Below are positions 47,924 to 60,063 of a DNA stretch of 64,000 nucleotides, piece by piece. Numbering within the stretch: position 1 is the stretch's first letter; each line of letters opens with the position of its first letter. The DNA lies in NCBI GenBank assembly GCA_029531795.1, contig JAPEIS010000003.1, positions 1,984,001 through 2,048,000 of the forward strand, in the 5' to 3' direction. The notes beneath the pieces are model-generated. The model ran no database searches, was not told where the DNA came from, and saw only the letters and a list, made by a program, of their open reading frames with translations. The DNA comes from Sclerotinia nivalis (lineage: Eukaryota > Ascomycota > Leotiomycetes > Helotiales > Sclerotiniaceae). Position numbers and translations under genes: made by a program.

Positions 47924-49729
47924 TTAATACAACCTATCACCAAAAGCCAATCCACCTCTCACATTACCACCATGATGATCTTTATAATCACCCGTAATGT
48001 CATCCGAGAAACTCGAACAGGTAGAAGCCGTCGAATCAGTAGTCATAGAACTAAAACTACTATTCACACTCATACTTCCACTCGTATGACTTCTCATACT
48101 CGCATCGGAATCATACATCGTCACATCATTATTGAATGATGATGCTCCATCAACATCCATCAAGCCATGACAACTTCGCATATTTGACGAGACGTAACGA
48201 CTGGCATTTGAACCCGAACTAGCATGACTATTCCTGGAAGAACGACTTCGAGGACTGATGTTTCGATCTTTGCCTCGTCCTTTGATTCCCTTATTGCTGT
48301 TCTTGTAGAGGTTGAAGAAGTATGACCAAAACTCTTTGTTGGCTTCTATGTCGATTTCGCCGTTTATAAGTTTGGATTGAAGGGTTTCGATGGTTTGTTG
48401 ATGAAATTTGTTGTGATGGGACTGAAAAAGGAGATGTTAGAGTTTACTCTATGTGAATGGGATGGTTAATAGAAAAAGAAAAAGAAACTTGAAGTGGTAA
48501 CGTACCTTGAGATTACCCCTTTGTGTGAAACGTTTCTCGCATCCATCGAGTTTGCATGAAAATGGTTTGATGCCCGTATGAACGACTCTGTGAGCACTTA
48601 AATTGCTTCGTTGTCCGAAACGTTTTCCGCATATTTCACAAGGAAAGCGTCGTTCACCACTGTGACGATCCATGTGTGTCTGAGAAAATTTTTGATTAGC
48701 ATAAAACTTGATAGAGTATGAAAGGTAAAAAGCTCTTACCTTGAGGTTACCTTGTTGTGAGAATCGTCGATTGCATTGTTGATATCTACATATCTGAGAG
48801 TACATTCCGTTAGTTCAAAGGATCCATGGGTCGTGTGATGGAGTTTGATTACTTACATATGGTTTCGCACCGGTATGTTTGCGGAGATGAATATCTAAGT
48901 GTGTTTTCTGTGGAAAGCTCGACGGACAGCCTTCAAAGGTGCATCGATACTTCTTCTTTGGAACCTTTGAGCATCCTGATTCATCCTGAACCTTACCAGA
49001 TGTGAGCATTTGCTTTTCTTCTTCCTCATATGCAGAGGATCTTCGATGCATGGAATCGTGACGAGAGAGTGTGTGGGGTGCACCTACCACAGGTGTACTC
49101 TGAGGAATAGAGGGTAACTGTGATTGTGATTGTGATGTTTGTGCCTTGTCTTGAATGATCTTCATAAGTCGGTCTACTGCTGTGGTTCCGATATGTGCCT
49201 CATCGGAGCCGGTCGGAGGAAGAGGATTTATGGTTTTGTTGGGCGGTGGTGTTTTCAGGTTTTTCTGTGACTGACGCCTTGGAGCCGTTGTCCATGAAGG
49301 TTCGGGTTTAATCTGAGGACTTTGACTTTGCGGTGTGCTTTCAATGAATCCTTGGCGATTGATTCCATTGAAAAGCACCTCTTTTGGTGAATGAGAAAAG
49401 GACTGCATCATAGGAAGAAGGGATCGTGGCTGAATATAATTGGCTCCATAAGTGGGAATGAGACTGCTTGAACTTCCGTCGGCATAAGATGTGAAACCGT
49501 ACGCGTTTTGTGGGATTTGTTGATGACCATTCATGATGAAAGAGCTACCAGAGAAAGAGTTCATTGGCATGATAGGAGGAGCGATGATTGTTCTCCCTAA
49601 ACCTGCCGAACTGGTTGTTTGAGGGTCAAGAGACTGGACCATACCGGATGCATCCATATAACAAAATGGAATGTGGGAATCCTCACTCCAACGCCAGGCA
49701 GGACCTGGTGTATGTGCTACCATTGCCAT
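47924..49729 (-). CDS. C2H2 zinc-finger transcription factor, Azf1-like
   Basis: The minus-strand exons are 49729-48857, 48793-48740, 48679-48506 and 48421-47924, encoding 532 aa from the first in-frame ATG (MAMVAHTPGPAWRW). The coding frame is open further up to an acceptor-like CTTCAG near 49826, so an upstream exon may add residues. The long N-terminus is Ser/Gln/Pro-rich. Four consecutive C2H2 fingers follow: YRCTFEGCPSSFPQKTHLDIHLRKH, YICRYQQCNRRFSQQGNLK-THMDRH, FPCEICGKRFGQRSNLSAHRVVH and FSCKLDGCEKRFTQRGNLK-SHHNKFH, with TG-KPY/F type linkers. A basic then Ser-rich tail ends the protein. The finger array resembles Azf1, a glucose-dependent regulator of growth and cell-wall genes in yeast. 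The similarity is to the finger region only, so the function is tentative. Confidence 0.88.
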
Positions 49730-50577
49730 TTTGCCGATTTGTCTTGAGTGCTGCAAGACTTCGGGTTGCTGAAAGTGAAAAGATGGAACTGAAGTTGATT
49801 CTTTGCTTGGTTGATTCAAAGGCTGAAGAGTAACGTGAAATTATTAAGACAAATATGCACTGAAATCAATCGAAAATATGGAAGTCGTTGAGCAAGGGTA
49901 TGTATTCAAGAATGGAATATGTTCAGTACTTGTATGTGCGCGAAGTCTTTGGGTTGTTTGAAAATAAATACGTTTTGTGGTGATCTGAGCGGTTCTTTTC
50001 CAACCTTAAATATAATGGAGGGAGATTGATTCATATAGACTTGTTCCCCACTACTGGTAGAACTGCCGGTAGGTCAGGTTGTACAGAGCGATGGCAGCAC
50101 TTCGAACTATACCAATAGAGTGACGTTGACCGGGGAGGCAATGGTAGTGAAACAAAAACAGACAAGGCTGGCAATCCACTAGTATCATCACTGTCTACTG
50201 CTGAAATGTTCCCCATAGAAGAGAGGTATCCCAAAAAGGGTGAATGCACTGGCAAGGGTCCGTACCAGAACCAGCCCAAGGCTGCAAGTTCGAAGACATT
50301 GTAGATTATAGTGATAGCCAATCGGAAACTAATATGGGCACCCATCCAAGAAGGTGCCAGCACGTCAGATTTCGAGGCGGCATTGGCTACCTTGCGAACC
50401 TACTGCAATGTGGCGCTGAGGCTTCTGATGAAAGGGATCTGCTACCAGTATCTTTCGAAAGAGGTCAAAGACCCCATGGTTCAAGGATCTTGCGAGGCAC
50501 CGAGCAGATCTCAAAGACATAAGAGCTGGGATTAAACCCATGGTACAGACGGGAAGGATAAGGCCCGGAGATCTCGT

Positions 50578-50597
50578 GGGGGGGGGGGGGGGGGGGG
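50578..50597 (+). repeat. 20-nt poly-G run
   Basis: Twenty consecutive G residues stand in an otherwise AT-rich region. The exact length should be treated with caution because homopolymers are error-prone in sequencing. Confidence 0.8.
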
Positions 50598-52674
50598 TGT
50601 GAACCTGACCTTGCTTAAAGTGGCTTGATGAACCGAACTTTTTGGGCCACATTTTGAGGGTATGAATTATGACGAAACGCCCATTACTTTAGCTGGGTCA
50701 GATCTGGCTCAGCCTAGAGTTCGATCGGCTCATATTATCGGATCGGTATGCATATAACAACTTATTCCCGGAGCAAGTAGATTTTTTTCTAGCTAGCGGA
50801 AATGCGAAATACAGACATATCAAATTGTGATAGAAAGTGTGATGAATTAGCGGAGCTCGGAAAGCTCGCCGCGAAGCCAAGTTGGATCCGTGCATGCATG
50901 GTGACTTAATTTGGGATAGTGGAGCAAACAGTAGCAAACGATCGAGACAATTGTTGATTTCATGATCATAAAGAAGAGGGGCATTTCGTTCGAATCTAAA
51001 CAGCCTTATGTGTGGTTGAACAAACTGCACACAACGTACGCCAATCTAGACGGTAAATGTTGCGCTGGGTCAGAGCAAAAGATTTTTGATATGCCATTGG
51101 GGGGGGAGATAACCAGCCAATACAATATGCAATACTAAGCCCGGGGCGGACGGCTTGATCCCGTGGAAATGGTTCTTGTACGGATATGGCCGTGTCAAAT
51201 TACTGTGTTGCATTTCATAAACCCTTGTCGAGGGCTGAAAGCCTTGCAAAATCTCTCCAATGGTTGGATTTAAACCGTGAAAACTACGCATGACGCTGTT
51301 TCCGGACCAAAATAGTGACAAACAAGTACGAATTTAGGTTTCCCAATCTTTTGGAGTTTAGAGATGATGCTGAAGAATTGCAAACAGGAGAAAATCGCGA
51401 CGCATGGTCGCGAGTGGTGATTGCCACAACTTGTGGCGAATGTATAAAAAACATATCGATAAACGTAGAAGTGCAGAAACACGCTTTTAGTGTGGTTATT
51501 ATTCTGATTCACACATCGCACCTCAGTCAAAGTATGTATACATTGACATTAGTAACAAACACAAATATTGAATCTCATATGGGGGAAGGGAGAGATTCAT
51601 GAGACGCCAACTTTACAAACCTCGCATGAGATTGGTTGCGAAATGCTAGGCGGATCTCATCAACAATCTCTATTGCTGGGGCTCGAAATCTGTCCCATAC
51701 TACGAATGTAGTGCAAGTGACGTTCTCACGATGTTACCCATCCAATGAACTATGTAACCATAATGCTTACTTATCCCATGCCTCATTAGACCCGGTACTT
51801 TGGGTTGGGATCAATCCTCAAGTACCTGGGAATTCAACCCAATAAGTCCAACCTTGCGAGAATTATGGGGTAGAATTTGAAGCTTTCATCAAAATAAATG
51901 TATATTTGAGTGGGCCGATCCGCTTTCAGTGAGTACGAGTGCTGACACCATAATGTTAACTATAGCTATCTTTTGGTTCTGAGTGAATGAAGTAATGAAT
52001 GAAGGGTTAAATTAGATATCCAAATATCCAGATAGACGTCGAGTACGGCGGTATTTTGACATATTTTTTGCCAAGGTAGAGTATTCTTTCTCTATCGAAT
52101 ATGGTTGTCGCGTGAAATCAAGCAAAGTATTGTAGATTTGTAGATCTTACCTTATTTGTTACCATGTTTGCTGGCGGATATTTTCCTCCCTTGCTCACGG
52201 ACGGCTGGCTGCATGTTCCCATCAATCTTTCGATTCTTTGCAATGGGTGGCTACACACGGGGGGGCGTTTCATTCGTCTGTAAGGAAAGCGAACGAGTCT
52301 GATGATCTTGAAACCGGCCAGAATCTGATCAATGAATTCAAACGTCAAATTGTGAAATACCGATTGTGGAAGGTACTCCGAATACCTAGGTAGTTAAATA
52401 TAGGTTAATAAATTACAATTTTCGTTAAGAAATACGGAAAATGGGAATTTGTGGAGTTTTTCTTACCGGCTCGGAACGGGGGCGGAAGGGATTAAGAAGC
52501 TAGAAGCATGCAATAAAATACCCCGCCGACAAACTAGAACTTGTATTAATATAAATGAATATACGGAGAGTAGTTGTGGCTGTGAGTAGTAAAGGATCTA
52601 GAGTAACAGAGTAGGTAAAGTAGTGGTGAGCTGTTGTCTATAATTCTGTATTGTTTTTCTCTATCTCCTATCTC

Positions 52675-52772
52675 CTACCTCTACCTCTACCTCTACCTCT
52701 ACCTCTACCTCTACCTCTACCTCTACCTCTACCTCTACCTCTACCTCTACCTCTATCTCTACCTCATCATCT

Positions 52773-52808
<36 letters not shown>
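52675..52808 (+). repeat. Compound microsatellite: (CTACCT)n then (GTA)n
   Basis: About fifteen CTACCT hexamers (52675-52765, with one interruption near 52755) are followed by twelve GTA trinucleotides (52773-52808). The hexamers account for the long Leu-Tyr repeats seen in translation, which are not a real protein. Confidence 0.92.
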
Positions 52809-55192
52809 CCGATAAAAGTTGTCCGTGCGAAAATGAGATACATACGTACATAGTTCTGTTAATCTGCTCTGTACTAGTTCTGTCAATCATCTCCTGTACA
52901 GAGTAGACGAACTCGAAACATACCTAATTCATCCCAATCATCCCAATCTTATTTGCATCAACAATCTCAATTGCTTGCATTTTCGAGGATTAATAAGGGG
53001 TTATAATCCGTTGTCAACTGATATAGTAGGTAGATAATGATGAGTGCTTGTTCATTTTATTCATGCATTCATTCACATATAAGACTTACAGTCACATATA
53101 CAATTACACATCAACTCACAAACCTATCTAATATCTATCCATCACACATCTCACCGGTACTGCTAAATATCTGTCTAATTTCAATTCCTTTCCGACCCCT
53201 TAACATACCCAACCTACCTTATCGGTACGTAACTAGTAAGAACACTTCTCTCTCCCTTATCTACTTTAAAGTAGTTCTAACCCTTTATGAGTCTCATCCG
53301 GTATCGAATCATCCTTAAACTTTTGCACAGACTCCCGAATTCTCCATTTGGTGCCGAATCGAAAACAGGAAATATGTTTGTTACGCTTAAAAACTTACTA
53401 CATCAAAAACCTGAAGGTTCCCTGGTCTATGAGGCTTTCGCACAGACGCTCCCCCTCATTATTTTCTCCATCACAATCGTATCCAACATCAAATAGTATT
53501 CTCACGTCGACATCTCAAGGTCTGTGCGGTTGCATAATTCTCCAATTGAAACCCTTCCACGGTCCCAAACATCTGATTGCGAACCATGCAAATATCACCA
53601 TCAAACAAACCATTTCATCTCACATGGTCATCTTTGTGTAATCAACCTCTCTTGTTGTGATACACGAACCTTAGGGCTTGGGCATCACATTCGCAGATAT
53701 GGTATCTCGAGGGTGATCTCATCGTATGACAAGTCTCCTTGGACAACTTCTGCAGCGGGGAGACTGATAATGTAGCAATCGAGCTTGAAGCTCAGATGTT
53801 CAGTTTGTTCAAAAAGCAAGTGCAAGTAAGTGGTCAACAAGCCACCTTTTGTCACCAAAAAAAAGGAATCAGCTGTTCTATAGTATAGACAGAGGCGGGT
53901 CAAACATGAGTTTATGAGGCAGGGCAGCATCATTATCTACCAAGATTGGTTTAGTTGCTCTTCGTTGGTACTAATAGGTTCGTCTTTACTCTCAATCTCT
54001 GAGTGGTTGATTATGAGACAGGGCGGATTCTCCATCGAAAAATTTCAGGGTTAGGAAAGAGACAACACAGGGGTTATTGAGCGCTAGGTCGCTCCAGATC
54101 TACCATACAAAAATTATTTCTCGCTTCTATTTTCATGAACTTTTACTCCGTACTGATGCATGTTGTGATTTGAATGACAGGTCTCCTGCATGAATCAGCT
54201 AAAGTAAGGTTCGAATTTGATAAAACTTCTCAAAATCTGCGCGTTTGGACATTTCCAACTCAATTTGCAAACTTCAACCATTTAGGTTCGTCTTAAATAT
54301 TTCATTGCAGAAACGTGGCTAGAACGCGCGATCGGTGACGATCCCATTGCATCATCTTGGAGATTATCTGAATTCGACTTGTCACTCACACTTTGTTGAC
54401 ATGGCTTTTACGTTTGATATACGACCGATTAGATTTGCCGATTTTTCCAAGGAGAAAAGGCACAGAACTATCCCCAGCAAAATATATCTCTTGGGCCCTG
54501 GAGGTGATCCATTGCGAGCTGGAGAATCCTTGAGTTTCCTTACTCGTGCAAGCCATAGTGGTCGCGCTAAAAGAAGAAAGTACATGGCAGTATCTAACGT
54601 CGGCGAAGTATTATGGTTTTTGCTCAAGGCTTTCGCTCAGGAATAATCCATTATACTGAACATGGCGGAAAACGCGGTGGGTGTTCCAGACCACCCCACG
54701 ATTTAATTATCTAAAGAGATAAAAATTTATGGGGCAGTTTTAGGCTGGCCAGTCAATGTTTTCACTTCATTGTGCTTTGTTTCGTAAGAGTACCCTTAAA
54801 ATAGTGGACAATGTTACTTCTCAAGTGTGAACATATCCATCATGTATACCTATTCATACATGTTTTAAATGCTACCAATCCTCAATCCAATCACATTCGC
54901 CGACGTTAGAAGTATTACTGAACAAACCAAGGTAACCTTGCTTCACATCTCTCTAACTCCCGTTCTGTTTTTTGTCTAGTCCTCAAATCTGATCACCCAG
55001 AACCGGACAATAAACCTTAATATCGTACCATTTTCAGATAGCATCTAGAAATTCAATATCTCTTTCGTAAGACGGCCCACTTGTGTTGTCATCAAAGTCC
55101 ATAGCGCAAAATTTTACCTTGAACAGGAAACAGAATATAGATAAGCCTATTTCACAAAATTCTGTCGACGGATATTATAAAGACTTCCATAT

Positions 55193-55222
55193 ATAAGCAT
55201 AAGCATAAGCATAAGCATAAGC
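55193..55222 (+). repeat. (ATAAGC)5 microsatellite
   Basis: Five perfect ATAAGC hexamers in tandem. Confidence 0.9.
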
Positions 55223-57972
55223 AAGAATTGCCCCTCGTCCTCGAATATCAATTGACCCCAGAAATGAAATGGGAAAGAGCCGAAACTCTAGACTTTTGTG
55301 ACCGTCAAAGCGCGCCGTGGAACCGCTGTCATTTATTGAGTTTCAACGTTTAAGGCAAATGAAGGTTTAGCGGGTACTTCGGATTATTCCATCCCAGACA
55401 TTTCACTCCACTCCGCCTTTATGGGTGGGGCCTAATTCTCCACTATCTGTCCAGGCGGGTTTTTTTGTGAGTGACGATTTCTTCCTTCTCCAAAATCAAT
55501 CAAAATCATCAAGTTTGAAATTCGATATAATTTCAATTTCAAAGGGTTTAAAAACTAAACTAAACAAATTTGTCAAAGATTCATTCCGACAATCACTGTA
55601 CTTCTATAAATTTTATTTTAAATATCTCAAATATCATTGAAAACTTTAAATTCGAATTTCCGAAATACCATGGTGATTTTGGTAACGGTCACTTGCATTT
55701 GCCCGGCCCTCACAACCCTTCACAAAAGACCCCTCTCTTCTTCCTCGGCAATTCTTCCCTTCACCACGGACTCCATTTCATAGCACCTCACATGCTCTCC
55801 TCATTCATATTCCTTCTTTTACATTGATGAAGGTTCTCATCCTGGTGAAATATTCTTCGCCTATGGGGATAACGTCTTGGTCTCGTCTTGACTCAGTTAA
55901 AACCAAGAGCGAGAATTTGCATGAACTCTCCTGTATGATCTAGTTCACAGATTAACCATGCCGGATGGCGCATCTAAGTGGGGAGTCACACGATTCATAT
56001 AACCTTGTATACGACGAACTCTCCTCTAATATCGCTATCCTTGTTACCTTCACAGCTGCACGTTCGGCAGTCGATGCATATCTTCCTCATCGTCGATGAT
56101 GTACTTTTTCGGCAATGGAGCAACTTCACAGTGGTATGGAAAGACTTTGCCACAGTCAAAGCTAATCATCCTTGCTATACAATTATTAGCTCATTCACAT
56201 TCGCAAGTACTACCAAATGAGGCACGCGGGAAAGGTCATCTCAATATACGCCAGACGGTATCATGGCCTTCATTTTGAACTTGAGTCTTCTGGGAGAAGA
56301 AACAAGGGACGGAACATCAGAGCGTACTGTGCTTTTTCTTAAGAGATCAAACAAATTGAAACAGTGCTTCGCGTTCCCCATTGTCAAGTTCTCCGACTCA
56401 TTGTTTTCGAGGTGAAACTACAGAAACTTTATTGGAATTTGAAGTTGGGTTCACATGTAGTATAGTTCTACACGCCTGGCATCTTCCCTTGTTCAACGGG
56501 CATGGTTCTTTCATGATTCCGCTTGATGGTGACGTTCCTCGACGTGGCGATACTTCTCGGTTACATACCCTTCCATGAATATCTTCTTCTTTTCAAGTCA
56601 CATTCTCTAGATCCAGATAGTTGTTCTCATAAACACCAGTGTTCACCACCCCTTTTGGGTGGCGTTAGATATTACGAATGCTTTTTTGTTGATATTTACT
56701 AAGTGGGCTTCTCATCCCTTCTTTGTGGCCTGATGGCAAGGTTTTCGTGTACGATGGCGTATCCTTTGCGGAAAGGACTTAGCTCATAATCGTGTAATAC
56801 ATGGTGGTCGCATGAAAATGATGAGTGCCCATCTCCTGTCCCTAATTGTCGTGCCTAACATACGTCAAGCCGATTATCATGACGAACTAGACCGGTATTC
56901 TACGCTCCACCACCCCTATGAATAGTTTCATCTGGCAAGAATAAAAGATACTTAGGTTCATGCATAGATCTCTAAGTACTATTAGTATTGAAGATCTTTT
57001 CCTCAGCAGCTATGAGTAAACTGGTTTCGAGTCTTGCGGCATTAAACTAATTAGCTTCACTGGGGAAGATTCCTGGATATCAATGTACTTGGATCTTAAT
57101 CATAAAACGATAAAGCTGAGAATAGAATAGTTACAATATTCCTAGTTAATAGCCGATAATACTATCAGATCCTCCAATTCCATATCATCTTCTCCTTTGT
57201 CGTTATAACCTTAGGATATTTTTGTAAATATGGGGAAAGTCTTCATTATCTAACCATACTCTCTATCCCACACCCTCCATCATCATCCTCATCCTCCTCA
57301 TCATCACCATCATCATAAACCGGGGACCTACATCCGTAATAAACTTTCGCCTATTTCCTATTCCGCCTATTCATCAGCTCACAGCCTCGCATTGCTTTAC
57401 TTTAATAATACATAAAAATACCACATAACAATATCCATGATCTATGGATTTAATTCATTAATTCCAGGGATTCCAGGGATAATACCATGTACTATTGTTT
57501 CAGAATTTCAGAGTTCGAGAGCCTGAAAGTTTGAAAGTTTGAGAATTGAGAGTTTGAGAGTGTAAGTAAGCTCTTAGTTTGAGGATACCTATCCGTCTTT
57601 CTCCGCATTCCCACTCTGAATAAGGTACTACCTTATCTTCGAGAGGGAGAGGATTTCTCGTTCTGCTTTGTGTGTTGGAGGAGTAGTCTATTTTTGCCGG
57701 AGCGCCGAAGTGCCGCGGTGTTGCTGAGTGGTGTGATTATATGATTATATGATTTTCTATAACTCTGGATTTGAGCATTTGAGCGGGAAATTTGAGGTAG
57801 GTTTTTGGGTATTGTATATAGAGTGAGTGTTGCTATTATTTTTTACTTTCTTCTTTCGTCTTTTGTCTTGGTGTTCATTCTTCATCTTAATCTCCGTGTG
57901 TTGTTGATGAAAGGGAAGATGGTTCGAGTGCATGATGTGGCGATATGATGATTGGCATCTATATATATATAT

Positions 57973-58185
57973 TGTCACGGGGTCCCCGTATATGGTATAC
58001 GGAGACCGCTCGGGTTCCGACCCGTAGGAGTCGGACCTCGGATAAGTGTAGGCTAGCCCCGGTCGGGGCTAGCGCTACACATAAATGTGTTTAAGGAACC
58101 GTTCCTTCTATAGAAACGTAGCTCTTCGAGCTACGTCTTATCAATAAAAGTGATTTCTGTTATCCTGTCTGCTGCCTCCGTGATA
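57973..58185 (+). mobile_element. Solo LTR of the element II family (213 bp)
   Basis: It starts TGTCACGG and ends CCGTGATA, is exactly 213 bp, and is flanked by TATAT on both sides (57968-57972 and 58186-58190), which fits a 5-bp target duplication although the site is itself a TA repeat. It shows almost no RIP-type change compared with the LTRs of element II. All of the palindromic arms are intact. No internal retrotransposon sequence adjoins it, so it is most simply the product of LTR-LTR recombination. Confidence 0.9.
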
Positions 58186-58874
58186 TATATATCTATCTAC
58201 ATACATAGTACATGTGTACATAACTCCCACGACTAGCTAGCTTTTCTATTAGAGCGGAAATATTTGAGAATTGCGAATTGATTGGAAGGTATACATACTT
58301 CTCAGGTTAATAAAATTTTATTTATTGAATTTATTTATTTTGATATATAATTAATCACTTTATTTTTTAAGATGAATAGAGTATATGGGATGATTATTTT
58401 AATTGTTCAATATAATATATATATTAAAAAAGAAGTATTCTCATTTCTTTATTTATAAAATCCTTCGAAATAACCTTTTGGATTTTTTTTAAACTATTTT
58501 TAAGATTGCTGAATCTTGTCTTTCCTCGTTGGTCAGTAAGCTGTCAGCTAGGATACACCCTATACCGCTCAAGGGATTTTAAAGCTTTAACTACTCCTAA
58601 TTTGCTACAATACTCGAACTTCAACAAGGTAGCCTTTGTTCTATGTTTTTTCATTGTAACTACAAAACAAGATAATAACAACACCCGAACAATCGAACAA
58701 CAGTACAATCCTACAAGTATAGATATACTTATAATACCGATTATCGATTTATTTTGTCCATCATACAATTCCTTGTTCATCATACATAGCATCTACAAAG
58801 TAATATCTACGAAAGATCTCTGTAAACAAACATTAAGTCTAAAAACCTAGGTAGTAACCGCACTTTTAGCAAAC
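58186..58874. other. AT-rich intergenic region
   Basis: This region between the solo LTR and the next gene includes a very AT-rich 58300-58500 stretch. An ORF at 58506-58850 appears random. Confidence 0.55.
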
Positions 58875-59717
58875 ATGAACAGCTTTCATCGACAATCTAT
58901 CGTGAACCGACACCCAAGTACACCTAGCCAACTGGTTCTTCCACCAGATGAGTACTTCTCAAGAGGCCAAGATGTAATTGCCGCCAACAGACTCGCAATA
59001 AGCGCGGATCCTCTCATCGAAATCGAACATCCGGATTGGACCATCCGATATGCAAGCCTAGAAGGAAGTAGCGAAGTTACCAACGTCGGAAATCTTTACA
59101 ATGGCTTCATGGCCGAAGTCCTATCGGATCCCGCTCTCAACATCGACGATGCTTCTAATTGGACCTCTTACAATTTCTACACCAAAAGCGTTGCGAACAG
59201 GCAACGCAACAGGGGTTATGCCGCGGTAGGTCCAGTGGCCAGGACCATCGTATCCGCGAAGGCGGCAACGATTATAATAACATCTTCAAACGCCGGAGCT
59301 GAAGTAGGCTCATATACTCCTCGTCTCTACAACAGCGAGCTCATGTTTCAATCCTGGCGCGATACATGCATTGCAGACGAGGCAGTCGGAGCAGGCTACC
59401 AGGTGAGTAATCTGAAATATATTATTCGTGGCCCGATAAAGAATCAAGGTACATACCACACGATTGAAGATGTACTTGAGGCGCAAGGTTTCTCGTTTGA
59501 TGAAATTGATAGAGGTGTGCAAACTACATTTTCGAGCACGGATGCGAATCCTGCTCTTTTTACGTTGTTGATGGGGACCGATATTGGTAGACCGGTTGCA
59601 AGGATGTGTACGGATCATCCGCAGAGTTTGGGTGCGAAACAAGTGGGTAAGATTCATGTTTGGAGTTGTATTCCGGGCAGTGATGGCGATGGTGTGATGG
59701 TTTTTGAATTAGAGTAG
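58875..59717 (+). CDS. Hypothetical protein, 280 aa, intronless
   Basis: A single open frame begins at an ATG in the context GCAAACATGAACAGC and is clearly richer in GC than its flanks. The protein is soluble-looking, with no signal peptide or membrane segment. Features include HPDWTIRYASLEGSSEVTNVG, WTSYNFYTKSVANRQRNRGYAAVGPVART, an AKAATIIITSSNAG strand, a D/E-rich helix (HTIEDVLEAQGFSFDEIDR) and a C-terminal KIHVWSCIPGSDGDGVMVFELE strand pair. I do not recognise the family. It stands alone between the 8-kb gene-poor region with its solo LTR and the SINE-like insertion, so it looks like an accessory gene. Confidence 0.78.
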   Translation: MNSFHRQSIVNRHPSTPSQLVLPPDEYFSRGQDVIAANRLAISADPLIEIEHPDWTIRYASLEGSSEVTNVGNLYNGFMAEVLSDPALNIDDASNWTSYNFYTKSVANRQRNRGYAAVGPVARTIVSAKAATIIITSSNAGAEVGSYTPRLYNSELMFQSWRDTCIADEAVGAGYQVSNLKYIIRGPIKNQGTYHTIEDVLEAQGFSFDEIDRGVQTTFSSTDANPALFTLLMGTDIGRPVARMCTDHPQSLGAKQVGKIHVWSCIPGSDGDGVMVFELE

Positions 59718-60063
59718 CGGATTTGGAGTTTTTCTTTCTTTCCCCTTTTCTTACATACCGCATAAAAAACCCCCCAAAAAAACTCTCTTTCTTTATTGGC
59801 TTCTTTGTGGCGTTGGAGTTTGATTAGATTGACTCTTATATCTGCAGGCAGTTTCTGAAATTTGAAATTCCTTCTCTACAACCTGGCTCGCCCAAAAAAA
59901 TTAAATTCGAATTAGATGAGTATCCACACATTTTCTTTGGAGTTTGATTCATGAATAAATTACAAATTGTTTGAAAAACAAAAAAATAAAAAGACTTGAT
60001 AGTATTGAACAAAAAAACAGTGAATTTTAGTGAATTTAAATTTGAGAAGTTGATAATGAAGTT
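59718..60063. other. AT-rich intergenic region
   Basis: This is the 3' flank of the hypothetical gene, with A- and C-runs near 59766-59782. Nothing else is recognised. Confidence 0.5.

Larger units (their letters stand above)
49830..57972. other. 8-kb gene-poor region
   Basis: No gene could be supported over 8 kb. Small ORFs (for example 50031-50363, 50698-51030, 54335-54646, 56381-56578) lack family features and splice-linked partners. Notable content: a 20-nt run of G (50578-50597), a more GC-balanced patch around 50030-51330 that may be a decayed insertion, a (CTACCT)n array (52675-52765), (GTA)n (52773-52808), (ATAAGC)n (55193-55222) and CAT/CCT repeats near 57280-57318. It ends at the solo LTR. 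Confidence 0.55.

Noticed and set aside
52634..52906. 90-codon ORF with long Leu-Tyr and Ser runs
   Set aside because: It is only the translation of the CTACCT and GTA microsatellites.
54335..54646. 103-codon plus-strand ORF
   Set aside because: It shows no recognisable motifs and lies alone in the gene-poor region; a chance ORF is likely.
58506..58850. 114-codon plus-strand ORF before the 280-aa gene
   Set aside because: Composition is that of AT-rich intergenic DNA, with no conserved motifs; not accepted as a gene or upstream exon.
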